Shown: in pieces, positions 10,175-19,284 of the stretch
How positions within the stretch are numbered: position 1 is the stretch's first letter
Layout of the letters: the number at the start of each line of letters is the position of its first letter
Origin: JBEKIK01 sp963838495
Lineage (GTDB): Bacteria > Planctomycetota > Planctomycetia > Pirellulales > Thermoguttaceae
DNA length: 64,000 nucleotides
Direction: 5' to 3'
NCBI GenBank assembly: GCA_963838495.1
Contig: CAWIRC010000001.1
Coordinates: 1,054,001 to 1,118,000 of the forward strand
Program-made: the position numbers and the translations under genes
The notes under the pieces: generated by a model
The model's input: only the letters and a program-made list of their open reading frames with translations
Database searches by the model: none
Told to the model about the DNA's origin: nothing

Positions 10175-13100
10175 TCAATCTTGCCGCCATTGCAACAGCG
10201 ATTTTCCGATTGCATGGATCTGTGCCGGCTCCGTAAGTCCTTGATCCAAAGGAAGATACGCACTTCTTGCGTCCACTATTCGCAGCCTCCCTCCGTTGGC
10301 GGCCGCCAAGAGCTGGATCATTCGGGCCGAAGCATACGTGAAAACCATGTACGAGTCTTCAAGATGGATGGAATCGATTTGCCAATGATGGGCGTCCAAG
10401 CGGATTTCGGCCAAACTGAGCAAATGCGCCACCGGAGGCGGCGGCGGCCCAAACCGATCGTTCAATTCCGAAATGAAATCGGCCAATTCCGCGCGGCTGG
10501 AAACACGCGCCAAGCGGCGGTACAAGTCGATCTTCAGCCGCATATCCGTAACGTAAGTGCGGGGAATGTAACCCTGGCCGGGCAGATCGACGTCCACATC
10601 CACCGTGCTTTTCGGCGGCAGATGCTTTAATTTTGCCACCGCCTCTTCCAACAGCGAGCAATAAAGTTCGTAGCCCACCACGGCGATGTGCCCGCTTTGC
10701 TCCGTGCCCAGGATATTGCCCGCGCCGCGGATCTCCAGGTCGCGCATGGCAATGGCGAAGCCCGCGCCCATGTTGCTGAACTCCTCGATCGCCCGCAGGC
10801 GCTTGACCGCGCTGGGCGAGAGGTTTTTGTTCGGATCGACAAGCAGGTAACTGTAGGCCCGGTGCTTGTAACGGCCCACCCGGCCGCGGAGCTGGTGCAA
10901 ATCGGCCAGGCCGTAGCGGTCGGCTTCATCGATGAAAATCGTATTGGCGTTGGGTATGTCCAGCCCGCTCTCGATGATCGTCGTGGCCAGCAGCATGTCG
11001 CATCGCTGGTTCGACAAAATCGAGCATCACTCGTTCCAGTTCGTGCTCCGGCATCTGGCCGTGGGCGATGGCCATCGACGCCTCCGGCACTATTTGTCGC
11101 AGTCGCTTGGCAACGGTTTCGATGTCTTCCACCCGGTTATGCACGAAAAAGATCTGCCCGTTGCGATTTAGTTCCCTGAGCACGGCGTGGCGGACTAGTT
11201 CCGGCTCGAAGCGGCAGACGCGGGTTTCCACGGCCAGCCGATCTTCCGGGGGCGTTTCCAGGTTCGATATGTCGCGCAGCCCCAGCAAACCCATGTGCAA
11301 GGTCCGCGGAATGGGCGTGGCGGTCATGGTCAGCACGTCGCCCAGTTGCCTGAGGGCCTTCAGCCGCTCTTTTACTTCCACGCCGAAGCGCTGCTCTTCA
11401 TCAATAATGATCAGCCCAAGGTTGTGGAAACGCACGTCGCCCTGGGCCAGGCGATGGGTGCCGATGACGATGTCCACGGCCCCGGCCTCGAGCCGCTCCA
11501 ATATCTTTGCCTGCTCGCCGCGCGTGGCAAATCGGGAAAGGGCCGCAATTTCAAAGGGAAATTCGGCCATCCGCTGGCCGAACGTGCGCCGGTGCTGCTC
11601 GCACAGCACGGTGGTGGGCACCAGCACCGCCACCTGGTACCCGGCGTCAACTGCCTTGAACGCGGCCCGCATGGCGACTTCGGTTTTGCCGTAACCCACG
11701 TCGCCGCAAAGCAGCCGATCCATCGGCCGCGGCTGCGACATGTCTTGCTTGATCGATTCGATGGTGCTGAGTTGATCGGGCGTTTCGATGTAAAGGAACG
11801 AGGCGTCGAACTCCCGCTGCCACTCGGTATCGTCGGGAAAGGCGATGCCAGGCCTGGAACTTCGGGCGGCCTGCATGTCGAGCATCTCGGCGGCAAGGTC
11901 GGTAACGGACTGCTCAACGCGCTCTTTCTGGCGACCCCAAATCCGCCCGCCCAACTTGGCCAGCCTGGGCCGGCCTTTTGCCCCGCCCACGTATTTTTGC
12001 ACCAGACCGATCTTGGAACTGGGCACGTAAAGTTTAGTCCGCCCTTCGAATTCCAATTCCAGGTGCTCTTCGATTTGCCCGTTTCTATCTAAAAGCTTTA
12101 AACCGCGATAACGGGCGATGCCGTGGCTGACGTGCACCACCAGGTCGCCCTCGCGCAACTCCAGGAAACTATCGATGACCTTTGCCAATCGCCTGCGCGG
12201 AATGCGGCGCAAATCGGTGCGGCGAAACAGTTCGCTGCTGCTGAGCAATACCATGCGGTCGGGCACCAGGCGAAAGCCGTAGTGCAGAGAACCCAGCGAG
12301 AAATGCAGATGCCCCTGGCGGGCAAGTTGCGTGCCGGCGAAGATTTCCTGCAGACGCCGTGCCTCGGCCTCGGTCTGGCAAACTGTGAAAACCTCTTGTC
12401 CGGCTCCTGTCTCATCCAATTCGTCGCGGACTTTGTTTATGTCCCCGCTGAATCGCTCCACCGATTCCACCATCAAGCGGCAGGTGGTTTCCATCGATCC
12501 GGCGGCCACGGCCCAGGCGGCGACCGATGGAAAACGGAAAATCTCCCGCATAACCGCCGAATAATCGTGCAATTGCTCCGGCCGTCCCAGCCGTTCCAGG
12601 TAATGTTCGGCCTGCTGCTTTAGCTCCATCGGCTCGATCAGCATGAACCAGTTTTGACCCGGCAGATAATCGGCCAAATGCGCGCGATTTTCAACGCTCG
12701 GCGGAAAAATCGTCACCTCGACCGATTCCAGCTTTTCCAGGCTCCGCTGGCTGGAAACCTCGAACCGGCGCATCGATTCGATCTCATCTCCGAAAAACTC
12801 GATCCGCACCGGATCGAACCAGTCGGGGGCGAAAATGTCCAGGATCCCGCCGCGGATGGAAAACTCGCCCGGCAGTTCCACGGCGGGCGTGTTGTGAAAA
12901 CCGTTCTCCGCCAGCCAACGGGCCATATCCTCGATCCGCGATTGCCGGCCCGAGCCAAGACTTCGAGTTTGACGGCTGAGCGCATCACGGTCGGGCACGG
13001 GCTGCAAAAGACTTTGGATGCTGCAAAGCACGAGTTTGGGGGTCCGGTCAAACTGGAACCGCTTCAGCAATCGCACCCGGTCGCCGAAAATTTCGTCGGC

Positions 13101-13415
13101 AATCGCCTCTTCGCTGGGCAGCCTTTCCCAAGCCGGAAAACGCTCGGGGGCAACTTGGGTAAAAAGGGCCAAGTCGTCGGCCAGATCATCAACATCATCG
13201 ACATGAGGGCAAACCACGACCAGCGAAGCCGGGGCATGTTGAACCAACGCCGACGCCGCCAGCGCGCATACCGACCCCCAGACTCCGTCGAGCGTCGCCG
13301 CATGTCCCGCCAACATGCTGGCAACAACTTCGGCAAAGCCTTCTTGCCGTTCTATGCGCCCGACCAGTTCCAATAACCGATCCGGCGCTAAGGTAGCCGT
13401 CCCGGCGTTGGCCAT
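10175..13415 (-). CDS. mfd: Transcription-repair coupling factor Mfd (frameshifted)
   Basis: About 1,080 aa. Translocase that removes RNA polymerase stalled at lesions and recruits UvrA (established role). Order seen: UvrB-like N-terminal module (FPAWERLPSE), RNA polymerase-interacting domain (GDLVVHVSHGIARYRGL), Walker A LLCGDVGYGKTE, DEEQ box LIIIDEEQRFGVE, motif III TATPIPRTL, then helicase lobe 2 (ATTIIESGLDIPNAN, QLRGRVGR) and the C-terminal TRCF domain. The frame breaks near 11006-11012: VMLDFV in one frame, NQRCDMLLATTIIE in the other, explained by one extra G. uvrB lies at 48129, so two transcription-coupled repair genes are in the window. Confidence 0.95.
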
Positions 13416-13426
13416 ATATTGCGCAT

Positions 13427-13534
13427 CTCCCCTCTCCGGTCAGCAACGGGTGCCACCGGGCACCGATGGGGCGCCATATGTGGCATGGTCGCGTGGGTCG
13501 GCATGGTCGGGAGAGGGGCGGGGGTGAGGTCGGA
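13427..13534. repeat. Palindromic repeat family A, copy 2
   Basis: Arms CCCCTCTCC and GGGAGAGGGG flank a longer centre of GGCACC / ATGGTCG sub-repeats, with the GGGGTGAGG tail. It lies directly upstream of the mfd start codon (13415) on the minus strand, between mfd and the next gene, so it would be in the 5' leader of mfd if transcribed from the far side. Confidence 0.7.
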
Positions 13535-13542
13535 ATACGGCC

Positions 13543-14576
13543 TCAATTATTTTCTTCGCCTTTTGTGCGACTCGGCCGCGACCGGGATCGAGGCGGGCCG
13601 TTGCCCTGTCGCCTGGGGCGAGCTTCCATGTTTTTGGTAATAATGCACCCCACCGCTTGTTCCCAAGTGGGGATGGCGCGGAAATTCGGTCCTGCGCCGC
13701 GTTGGCCCCGATCTTCGAATTCTTCGACTTCGCTCTCTTCTTCGCCTGCAATTTCCCGTGTCGTTTCGCTTGACGGAGCGAGCCCATCATGTCCGGCGGA
13801 TTCGGCTCGATTGGCGTCGATAGCGATTTCCCTATCGCCTTCAGCCACTTTTTTCCTGCGTTTGCGCGATCCGCGCCTGGGACGGCGATGCTTTATATGC
13901 TGTTTTCCGGCATCTTCTTCCTTCGTCTCTTCTTTGTTACCGACGTCCGATTTGCCGGCCGTTTCAAGGGATGCCTCGGGAAGCGAAAGATCATCCATTA
14001 AGGGCGCGTCTCTTTGCGGCTCAAAGGCGGGTTTTTTCATCTCGGCCCCGGGGCGATCTTTATCCCTGTCCTTGCGGTGACGCCTGCGCCGGCGGCGGGA
14101 TTTTTTTTCGCTTTTTTCATGCGGCTCTCCAGCGGACAACGGCTCCGTATCTCTAAAAGTCTCGATGTGTTTACCGAATTCCACAGCCGGCGGCCCGGAT
14201 AGTTCTTGCGGCTTTTCGGCCCGGAAATCTGCCTTTTTCTCGGTTTGTTTGGACACCGGCGCCTGCATCGGCGCAGGCGTCGAGGCGGTTCCGGCTTCAC
14301 TTCAATGCCCAATTTCATGGCAAGGGCATCCCAGTTGGAAAGAGTGGGAGCCAAAGAAGCCGCAGCCGGCTCGCCAGGCGGTTCTGCTACAGAAGCCTTA
14401 GCATCAGCATCTTTTATGATATCTTCTATAATGTCATCTATTATGATATCTTCCGTGGTTTCAGTCTTTTTCTCTTCAGCCTGTAATATCGGTTCGCCAG
14501 GCTCTTTTTTCTGAGGTTCCGCCCCCAAGGCCGACGCCAACTGATCCCAATGGTCCGTTTGCTTTGAATCTGACAT
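13543..14576 (-). CDS. Charged low-complexity protein with W-D-x-L-A motifs (frameshifted)
   Basis: Not assigned a function. From ATG 14576 the protein begins MSDSKQTDHWDQLASALG, repeats the motif as NWDALAMKLG, and then runs through Pro/Glu and a highly basic block (KKSRRRRRRHRKDRDKD). A second basic stretch follows (HRRPRRGSRKRRKK), then an acidic stretch (EEESEVEEFED), a conserved-looking IPTWEQAVGCIITKNME segment and a basic tail. The frame breaks near 14285: one frame ends in an arginine-rich shifted tail, the other continues TASTPAPMQAPVSKQ. Proteins of this style are frequent hypotheticals in planctomycetes. The Arg-rich segments suggest RNA or nucleic-acid binding, which is inference. 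A perfect 7-bp inverted repeat (14586-14602) lies ten bases upstream of the start. Confidence 0.65.
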
Positions 14577-15094
14577 AAAAATTAGGGTGTGTGAAACACA
14601 CCATCTCCTATACAATCTTATTCCTCGTGCATTCCACGCACCTTACAAAAACACAATCCATCCGGTTAATTCATTGCCAACCAGGGAAGAAAAAATGCTA
14701 GAAAAAGTACGTTTATTATTTTAAGAAAGTTACAGTATAAGGGTAATAAAGTGTCGCGCAAAGCCAGAAACTTACCACTCATCAAAATGAAGCTGAAGTA
14801 ATGTGTGAAATAAAGCCCTCCGGAATACTTGTCAATTCTACTCTATACCAATTCTTACAGATGTCATCATAATAATCAATGCGATATCATTATGACTACA
14901 CTGATCCTCCCTGATTTATATCAAAAAGGCCCCGGGAAAGAAAACGCATAAATGCGATAAATCCTTTTATAAAAATAAGTTACATTAAAATATGTACTTG
15001 GAATCTTTCTTTATGATATAAATGGTATCAGGTTCGCTGATTCAAACCGATCAGGATAATAAAACGCAATTTTTCTCTTGCAAGGAGAAATGCC
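14577..15094. other. Divergent intergenic region, AT-rich
   Basis: About 520 bases between two divergent genes. It holds the inverted repeat GGTGTGT-gaa-ACACACC at 14586-14602 beside the leftward start codon, which could be an operator or block translation. At the right end AAGGAG (15082-15087) is the ribosome site for the gene at 15095. The sequence is much more AT-rich than flanking genes. No clear consensus promoter or coding region is seen. Confidence 0.5.
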
Positions 15095-17659
15095 ATGAAC
15101 CGCTGCTTACTTTCCAATTTTAAGAACAGGCCGCGCCATAAATTGCAGAATATAGCGTCATTGAAGCTGATTATTTTCATTTTGATCGCGCTATGGCCGG
15201 CAGCGGCCTGGGCAAATTCAGGCAGCGACAACGATCCCACCCGGAAGAACACCGCTCACGATGTCAACAGGTCGGCGCCGCAAAACGTACAGCCGGCTCA
15301 GCCAACAAGGTCTTTTAATCGTGATATGACCTCCAAGCCAAGTGCGCCTCCATCTCGAACATTTTCATCGCCGCAACCAGGGTTTACTGCACCTTCAGCG
15401 CCGGCCGGCGGCCGAGGCACGATTCAATTTCGAAGCAATACGCAACCGCCCTCTTTTAGCCAGCCTGCGACAAGCCGCAGGATCGAAGTCCCTAAATTTG
15501 AACTGACCGCCGACGCGCCCAAATCGGCCAATAATTCTTCGGACAATTCCGACCAGCGCACCAACTCCGATCAGCGTTCCATACGCCAGGATATCCGCCA
15601 GCGAATCCAAGGAAACACGCAAGGCCCCAGCTCGACGGGCGGAGGGCAAACCAATCAAAGCACCCGTTCCAGCGGCACTTCCAGGGATACAATCACTACG
15701 CCCGCCCCAGGCACAAAGACTTTTACGCTACCTTCGGGCAGCGGCGATAATTTCCGCTCGTCGGACGCCATCCGGCGTTTGCAGGACCGCGGACAAGTCA
15801 TCAAAACACCCGGCGCCAATCAGACCGATAAAAAATTCTTACCTGGAACATCCACCGATAAATCGACCGGAAATACTCTCGGCGGAACAGGATCTTCGAC
15901 CACGGACAAAAACGTAATTCAACCCAAGGATTTGCAATCAGGCAACCGTCCTTCCCTACCTGATGTACGCACTCGCCTGGGCGATCAAGATTTTGGAAAA
16001 GGCAAACTTTCAGGAGGCACGGGCGACAAATCCTCTGGCGATAAAATCAATACAGACAAATTAGAAGGCAAGAAAATCAATACAGACAAACTTATTGAAG
16101 GCAAGGGCGAAAAGTCCAACACTATTACTTCTAAAACCGGATCCGCTACCGGGACAATCGCTCCACTAACACCAAAGAATCCTGTAAACGAAAAATTAAT
16201 CGACAATGCGAAGCAGCGATTGGGCACGGACAATCGGGCCGGCAAACTCGGCCCGGCCGATTTGAATCTGGGCAAAAATCTCGAAGCATCGCCTTTGAAG
16301 GGCAAAGTGGGCGAAATTGGTCCGGGGCTCACGACAAAACAGTTGTCTATTCCACGGCCTATATCCGGCACCACGAAAATCGATCGCGACGACATGCTCA
16401 AGGCCCGCTTTCCCGACCGGCTCAAGTCGGGCGAGCTGGATAAAGTCGCTAAGGGCGATATCGCCCAAAAGGTAAAGCTGTCCGATCAGTTCAAAATGAT
16501 GCAGCAAGGCGACGTGGCCAGGCGTATGGAATTGCATCATCACCCGGACGGAATCGTTCACGTCAAAGACCTTCATGCCGTCGACATCCAGCATCTGAAC
16601 AACGTGATAAAACTACACAGCGTCGTCGATTATTATGCCCTTCGGCCGCAATTTTATCATGGACCGATTGCCTCGGTGTATATCAAAAACTGCTTCAAGT
16701 ACGCGTACTTTGGACCGACGTTCTTTGCCGGCCCCTGCTGGTACCCGTACTGGAACCCTTGGGTGGCCTGGTCCTGGCATTATCATTGCCATCCGATTTG
16801 GGACCCGCGCCCGTTTTGGTGCAGGCCGGTGATCTATGATCCGTATTATGATTGGACCTATTGGCAAACGCCGGTTTGGACAACGCTGCCGGTGGTCGAT
16901 TGTGGCACCTGGGTCAACGTGCAACGGCCGATCTTGGACGTGGCGCAAAACGACCTGCAACTCATGGCCGTGCGCTTCGTCGATCCGGGCCATCCCCAGG
17001 AAAAACTTGGGCCGCGCTATCGCGTGTGGTTCCGCAACAACGGCGAGGCCCCCATCGAACAGCCCTTCAACGTAATGCTCTTTGCCGGCAACGACGACAA
17101 ACTTTCCGCCGATCTGCCCCGCAGCGGCGTGCGCGTGAAGGCGATCGACCCCGGCGACACGCAAAGCGTCAACATCCGCCTGCCCATAGAAGCCGCCGCC
17201 ATGTGGCGCGACGCCGAAGGCAAGGCCGCGCCGTTCCAAGTTCTGCACGTTCTGGTCGATGCCAATCGAGAAATCGTGGACATCAATCCGGCCAACAACG
17301 GGGCGGTAGTTCAGCGCGACGAAATCCTGCCCGTCGATCCGGCGGCATTCGAGGTCGATCCAGCCAAATTATCCCCGGGCGGCGAAATGGTACTGGCCGG
17401 CGAAGGCCTTGGCCCGCAGCCCGGACAAGTCCTGGTAAACGTCGGCGGCCGCGAGGTGCAAGCCGAAGTTCTGGGTTGGTACGACCTGGGCGTCCGCATC
17501 AACGTGCCTCAAGTGGAAATATCCGGCCCAACTCCGGCCGATGTGATCGTCATTCGCGGCGACGGCGCAGCCACCAACCCGGTAAAAATCACCCTCCTGC
17601 CCACCCAAGCCGGCCCGGCACTGACCACGCCTCCCCCGCCACCCGCACCGGCAGAGTAA
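15095..17659 (+). CDS. Large secreted protein: Ser/Thr/Gly-rich region, W/Y/H/C-rich core, CARDB-like and IPT/TIG domains
   Basis: 854 aa. A signal peptide (IIFILIALWPAAAWA) is preceded by a basic N-region, with AAGGAG eight bases before the ATG. Residues about 45-420 are low complexity, rich in S, T, G, D and K. Residues about 470-600 are aromatic and metal-ligand rich (HHHPDG, CWYPYWNPWVAWSWHYHCH). Residues about 605-755 resemble a CARDB adhesion-like beta domain (YRVWFRNNGEAP, VDINPANNGAVV), and residues about 760-845 an IPT/TIG domain (LSPGGEMVLAGEGLG, VNVGGREVQAEVLGW). Likely cell-surface or extracellular. No enzymatic motif was recognised. The family is unnamed as far as I can tell. Ends with a Pro-rich tail. 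Confidence 0.75.
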   Translation: MNRCLLSNFKNRPRHKLQNIASLKLIIFILIALWPAAAWANSGSDNDPTRKNTAHDVNRSAPQNVQPAQPTRSFNRDMTSKPSAPPSRTFSSPQPGFTAPSAPAGGRGTIQFRSNTQPPSFSQPATSRRIEVPKFELTADAPKSANNSSDNSDQRTNSDQRSIRQDIRQRIQGNTQGPSSTGGGQTNQSTRSSGTSRDTITTPAPGTKTFTLPSGSGDNFRSSDAIRRLQDRGQVIKTPGANQTDKKFLPGTSTDKSTGNTLGGTGSSTTDKNVIQPKDLQSGNRPSLPDVRTRLGDQDFGKGKLSGGTGDKSSGDKINTDKLEGKKINTDKLIEGKGEKSNTITSKTGSATGTIAPLTPKNPVNEKLIDNAKQRLGTDNRAGKLGPADLNLGKNLEASPLKGKVGEIGPGLTTKQLSIPRPISGTTKIDRDDMLKARFPDRLKSGELDKVAKGDIAQKVKLSDQFKMMQQGDVARRMELHHHPDGIVHVKDLHAVDIQHLNNVIKLHSVVDYYALRPQFYHGPIASVYIKNCFKYAYFGPTFFAGPCWYPYWNPWVAWSWHYHCHPIWDPRPFWCRPVIYDPYYDWTYWQTPVWTTLPVVDCGTWVNVQRPILDVAQNDLQLMAVRFVDPGHPQEKLGPRYRVWFRNNGEAPIEQPFNVMLFAGNDDKLSADLPRSGVRVKAIDPGDTQSVNIRLPIEAAAMWRDAEGKAAPFQVLHVLVDANREIVDINPANNGAVVQRDEILPVDPAAFEVDPAKLSPGGEMVLAGEGLGPQPGQVLVNVGGREVQAEVLGWYDLGVRINVPQVEISGPTPADVIVIRGDGAATNPVKITLLPTQAGPALTTPPPPPAPAE

Positions 17660-17693
17660 GCAACAAACACAATTGTTGTTCAACCGCGTCATT

Positions 17694-17721
17694 AAGCCCA
17701 CGGGTTGCAACCCGTGGGCTT
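17694..17721. repeat. Palindromic repeat family B, copy 1
   Basis: A perfect 28-base palindrome-like element: arms AAGCCCACGGG and CCCGTGGGCTT around TTGCAA. It lies 35 bases after the stop of the 15095 gene and could act as a terminator hairpin, but it lacks a clean T-run. A near-identical copy is at 50383 and a degenerate copy at 42545 lies inside a coding region. Confidence 0.75.
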
Positions 17722-17808
17722 GTTTAACCTTATACTCTATAATATGATTTTTTACCGGTTGACCTATTGTTGCAGACATTATGTGGAATAATTACGTCGA
17801 TCAGCAAA

Positions 17809-17836
17809 GTAGGTCGGCACGGAGTGCCTGACCTAC
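17809..17836. repeat. Imperfect palindrome upstream of the RlmM-like gene
   Basis: Arms GTAGGTC-GGCAC and GTGCC-T-GACCTAC with one bulged base around GGA. The arm word is repeated as TGACCTACTTG shortly after. It may be another dispersed repeat; no second copy was found in this window. Confidence 0.5.
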
Positions 17837-17869
17837 AAGAAATGACCTACTTGTCTTTTTTTCTTTTCC

Positions 17870-18937
17870 ATGCCCGATTTTATATTTATCACTTGTCAAG
17901 TCGGCGCCGAGCGGGCGGTGAAAGATGAAATGCGGCGGCGGTGGAAGGATTTTCGCTTTGCTTATTCACGGCCGGGATTTTTGACGTTCAAACTGCCGGA
18001 AAATCATGGCCTGGCCGATGATTTTGATCTCGATTCGGTCTTTGCCCGGTCGTATGGGTTCTCGTTGGGCAAGGTTCAGGGGCAGGAGCAGGCGGAAATG
18101 GCCCGGGAGGCGTGGAAACTTTTCGGTCATCGTCGGGCGGATCGGATCCATGTTTGGCCGCGGGATGCGGCGGAACCCGGCGAACATGGCTATCAGCCCG
18201 GCATCACCCCCCAGGCAGTCGAGGTTCACGCCCGATTGCTAGAGCATTGCCCGCATCCAAAATCGCTCGGTCTAAAGGCTGCCGATCCGCTGCAACCGGC
18301 CCGGCACGGGGAACACATTTTCGATTGCATCCTGGTCGAGCCCGACCTGTGGTGGATCGGTTTTCATCGCGCCGATCAGATTGCAACCCGCTGGCCCGGC
18401 GGGATGTTGGCCTTGGTGTTGCCCGCCAATGCGGTTTCAAGGGCATGGCTAAAAATGGAGGAGGCCTTGTGCTGGTCGCAACTTTCTATTCCTAATGGGG
18501 CACACGTGGCGGAAATCGGCAGTGCACCGGGCGGGGCAAGCCAGGCGCTTTTGGCCCGGGGGATGATAGTTACAGGTATTGATCCGGCCGAGATGCACGC
18601 GGACGTGTTAAAAGACCCGCATTTTACCCATCTTCGCCGCCGCAGCACTCAAGTCCGCCGCCATGAATTTCGCAAGATACGCTGGCTGACGGTGGATATG
18701 AACGTCGCACCGAATTATACGTTAGATGCGGCGGAAGCAATTGTGCTTCATCCCCAGGTTAGCATCCGGGGCATGATATTGACCTTAAAACTGCCCGATT
18801 GGGGCCTAGCCGCCCAAATGCCGGGTTACATCGAACGAGTAAGAAGCTGGGGTTATAACATTGTCCGTGCCAGGCAACTCCAGCACAATCGTCATGAAAT
18901 ATGCGTGGCGGCTTTGCAAAAACCGTTTCGGCGATAG
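17870..18937 (+). CDS. SAM-dependent 2'-O-methyltransferase, RlmM-like (23S rRNA C2498 type)
   Basis: 355 aa, close to the 366 aa of E. coli RlmM. An N-terminal THUMP-like domain (FIFITCQVGAERAVKDEM, residues 1-180) precedes a Rossmann methyltransferase. The catalytic K-D-K-E tetrad of the FtsJ/RrmJ class can be placed: K in SRAWLKMEEAL, D in LTVDMN, K in LTLKLPDW, and E in the C-terminal HEICV strand. The SAM loop is VAEIGSAPGGASQALL and the acidic strand 2 end is VTGIDPAEM. Acts in the cytosol on rRNA. Whether the target is exactly C2498 is inference; other RlmM/FtsJ substrates are possible. No Shine-Dalgarno is evident at ATG 17870. Confidence 0.82.
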   Translation: MPDFIFITCQVGAERAVKDEMRRRWKDFRFAYSRPGFLTFKLPENHGLADDFDLDSVFARSYGFSLGKVQGQEQAEMAREAWKLFGHRRADRIHVWPRDAAEPGEHGYQPGITPQAVEVHARLLEHCPHPKSLGLKAADPLQPARHGEHIFDCILVEPDLWWIGFHRADQIATRWPGGMLALVLPANAVSRAWLKMEEALCWSQLSIPNGAHVAEIGSAPGGASQALLARGMIVTGIDPAEMHADVLKDPHFTHLRRRSTQVRRHEFRKIRWLTVDMNVAPNYTLDAAEAIVLHPQVSIRGMILTLKLPDWGLAAQMPGYIERVRSWGYNIVRARQLQHNRHEICVAALQKPFRR

Positions 18938-19284
18938 TTCACCCAAGTTACCTAAAAGTATGTAGCCCATCCAAACAAAACTCTTCAAGCGGGCTTTTTG
19001 CCGGTTCCGGTGTTGCTATTAAAGGTGCGCTTGAAAATCTGCCGATTCACGCGATAAAGCGGGTTTTGCAGCCTGTTCGCGATATACGATTGACTAACCG
19101 GCAAAGCCTACCTAGAATACCGGTTCTCGGCTGCGTCGTTTAAACAAGTTCTTAACGCAAAACCAATTTTAGATTAAAGTTTGTCCCCAGGCGCTGTTTG
19201 TTTTAGGGATAATAATTAGGGAAAATTTCAGTCCACCTAAACTTTGTTTAGTGATCCTATGACATATAAGGGGCACGTCAGGAG
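18938..19284. other. Intergenic region without recognised gene
   Basis: About 350 bases. A weak short frame continues past the RlmM-like gene but shows no domain or ribosome site. The last 120 bases are AT-rich and presumably hold the promoter of the next gene. AAGGGG and AGGAG lie just before the start region at 19285-19296. Confidence 0.4.

Noticed and set aside
16852..17727. Arg/Ser-rich open frame overlapping the secreted TIG-domain protein
   Set aside because: Composition is typical of an out-of-frame reading of GC-rich DNA; the overlapping gene has clear CARDB/TIG-like sequence.
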